6,912 nucleotides of DNA from Gammaproteobacteria bacterium (GTDB taxonomy: Bacteria > Pseudomonadota > Gammaproteobacteria > QOAV01), in contig JALXFQ010000140.1 of assembly GCA_027067235.1 (NCBI GenBank), positions 1 through 6,912 on the forward strand, given 5' to 3'. Below, one piece after another: positions 6,471 to 6,912 of the stretch (position 1 is the first letter of the stretch; every line of letters begins with the position of its first letter). The position numbers and the translations under genes were made by a program. The notes under the pieces are model-generated. The model saw nothing but the letters and a program-made list of their open reading frames with translations, did no database searches and had not been told where the DNA came from.

Positions 6471-6513
6471 AATATTGAGATTTACATTATAATTAAGTTA
6501 TGTGTCCCCGGAA
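6459..6513 (+). repeat. 55-nt direct repeat, copy 1
   Basis: This segment matches 6850-6904 without gaps at 47 of 55 positions. The core from 6473 (TATTGAGATTTAC...) to 6513 (CCCCGGAA) matches at 37 of 41. It contains the AT-rich, nearly palindromic ATAATTAAGTTAT next to TGTGTCCCC. I associate such TTAAGTTATGTGTCCCC sequences with flanks of REP-associated or IS200-like transposases, from memory and unverified. Here it supplies the first residues of the antitoxin reading frame. Confidence 0.85.
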
Positions 6514-6737
6514 CAGAAGAAGATGACCCTTCCGAGCTGATTAATGCGCTCGGAGTTGTCGCCCGCGCCCGGGGAATGACTGAAATCGCCCAGGAATCCG
6601 GCCTCACGCGCGAAGCCTTGTATCGCGCCTTGCGCGCTGGCGCATCCCCGCGCTACAACACCGTCGCCCGCGTACTGAAAGCGCTGGGGCTTCACCTGAT
6701 TGTGGAATCGCGCGATGACAAGACTGCCCACACTTAA
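6468..6737 (+). CDS. Orphan HigA-like antitoxin with replaced N-terminus
   Basis: The 89-residue frame from ATG 6468 contains, from about residue 18, the core of the putative addiction-module antidote family (HI1420-like, COG3636). This core includes the ALGVVARARGM stretch, then IAQESGLTREALYRAL as the helix-turn-helix and VLKALGLHLIVES at the end. Full members are about 95-105 residues and begin with roughly 30 residues containing a D..EYL motif. Here that part is missing and residues 1-15 (MNIEIYIIIKLCVP) are encoded by the 55-nt direct repeat. No toxin gene of the HigB/Gp49 type lies next to it; such toxins usually lie immediately upstream. No good Shine-Dalgarno sits before 6468; the frame stays open up to an ATG at 6411. 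It is probably a 5'-truncated remnant, though the DNA-binding core looks intact and could still be expressed. Confidence 0.7.
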   Translation: MNIEIYIIIKLCVPGTEEDDPSELINALGVVARARGMTEIAQESGLTREALYRALRAGASPRYNTVARVLKALGLHLIVESRDDKTAHT

Positions 6738-6770
6738 CGCGCTCTTAAAATTTTTGTTATCGTCACCCCG

Positions 6771-6863
6771 ATTATTGGCCTGAGGAAATTGTGCCAAAGC
6801 AAACGCGCCAGCCTCAAAACCTTCGCACTTCCGCGCCACCGACGAAGCTATGCGCGACATGCG
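6771..6863 (+). pseudogene. feoC remnant (copy B), frameshifted and cut at residue ~36
   Basis: Translated from 6771, one frame gives II-GLRKLCQSKRASLKTFAL, matching FeoC residues 3-24 (ILMDLRNYLAERKRASLKDLAL) with one codon missing. A deletion of about 4 nt near 6825 shifts the frame, after which HFRATDEAMRDM (6826-6861) matches HFDTSDDAMRGM, FeoC residues 25-36. The first residues and the whole cysteine half are absent; the match stops where the direct repeat TATTGAG begins. The copy is too diverged from the intact feoC at 5244 to be a recent duplicate. The stretch from 6738 to 6770 shows nothing beyond an A/T-rich tract. Confidence 0.72.
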
Positions 6864-6904
6864 TATTGAGATTTACTCCATAATTAAGTTATGTGTCCCC
6901 AGAA
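6850..6904 (+). repeat. 55-nt direct repeat, copy 2
   Basis: This is the partner of 6459-6513, offset by 391 bp. Its first 12 bases are also the last part of feoC remnant B, so the duplicated unit already joined feoC sequence to the TATTGAGATTTAC element. The frame beginning at ATG 6850 stays open to the window edge (MRDMRIEIYSIIKLCVP...), mirroring the N-terminus of the antitoxin at copy 1. Confidence 0.85.
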
Positions 6905-6912
6905 TACCAGAA

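Noticed and set aside
6738..6770. Terminator after the antitoxin frame
   Set aside because: There is an A/T run (AAAATTTTT) but no GC-rich stem before it.

Overview
The window looks like chromosomal DNA of a gammaproteobacterium with fairly GC-rich genes. Markers are a CmoB C-terminus, a DsrC/TusE-family protein, and a three-gene feoABC operon whose FeoC carries a four-cysteine cluster. I cannot name the genus from the sequence.

Layout. Bases 1-137 hold the last 44 residues of CmoB (tRNA wobble-uridine modification). A LysR-family regulator (280-1206, +) follows and converges on a NagD-like HAD-IIA phosphatase (1225-2022, -). Upstream of the HAD gene, on the same strand, is a single-cysteine TusE/DsrC-like sulfur carrier (2084-2386, -). 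A 270-bp divergent intergenic region (2387-2656) carries a near-perfect FNR/ANR-type box, a sigma70-like promoter and an overlapping Fur-box-like sequence. It drives feoA-feoB-feoC (2657-5504, +), a tightly packed ferrous-iron uptake operon with a 2-nt gap and then an ATGA overlap. The control sites fit induction when iron is low and oxygen is scarce.

A tRNA-Ser(CGA) gene (5610-5699) has its own promoter with a GC-rich discriminator and an intrinsic terminator. Its 3' end starts a tandem array of three 160/165/160-bp units plus a 21-nt partial unit. Every unit begins with a 19-nt copy of the tRNA 3' end including CCA, and contains a terminator hairpin and several other strong hairpins. The architecture recalls the E. 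coli tyrT/rtT repeats and is the most striking feature here.

From about 6190 to the end the DNA is a decayed accessory patch. It holds three copies of a GTAGGGTGCGTT-type short repeat, two degenerate copies of the first part of feoC, a 55-nt direct repeat spaced 391 bp apart (47/55 identical), and an orphan HigA-like antitoxin. The antitoxin's normal N-terminus has been replaced by the direct-repeat sequence. This part looks like a product of duplication and mobile-repeat insertion. No CRISPR array, complete insertion sequence or prophage gene is visible.
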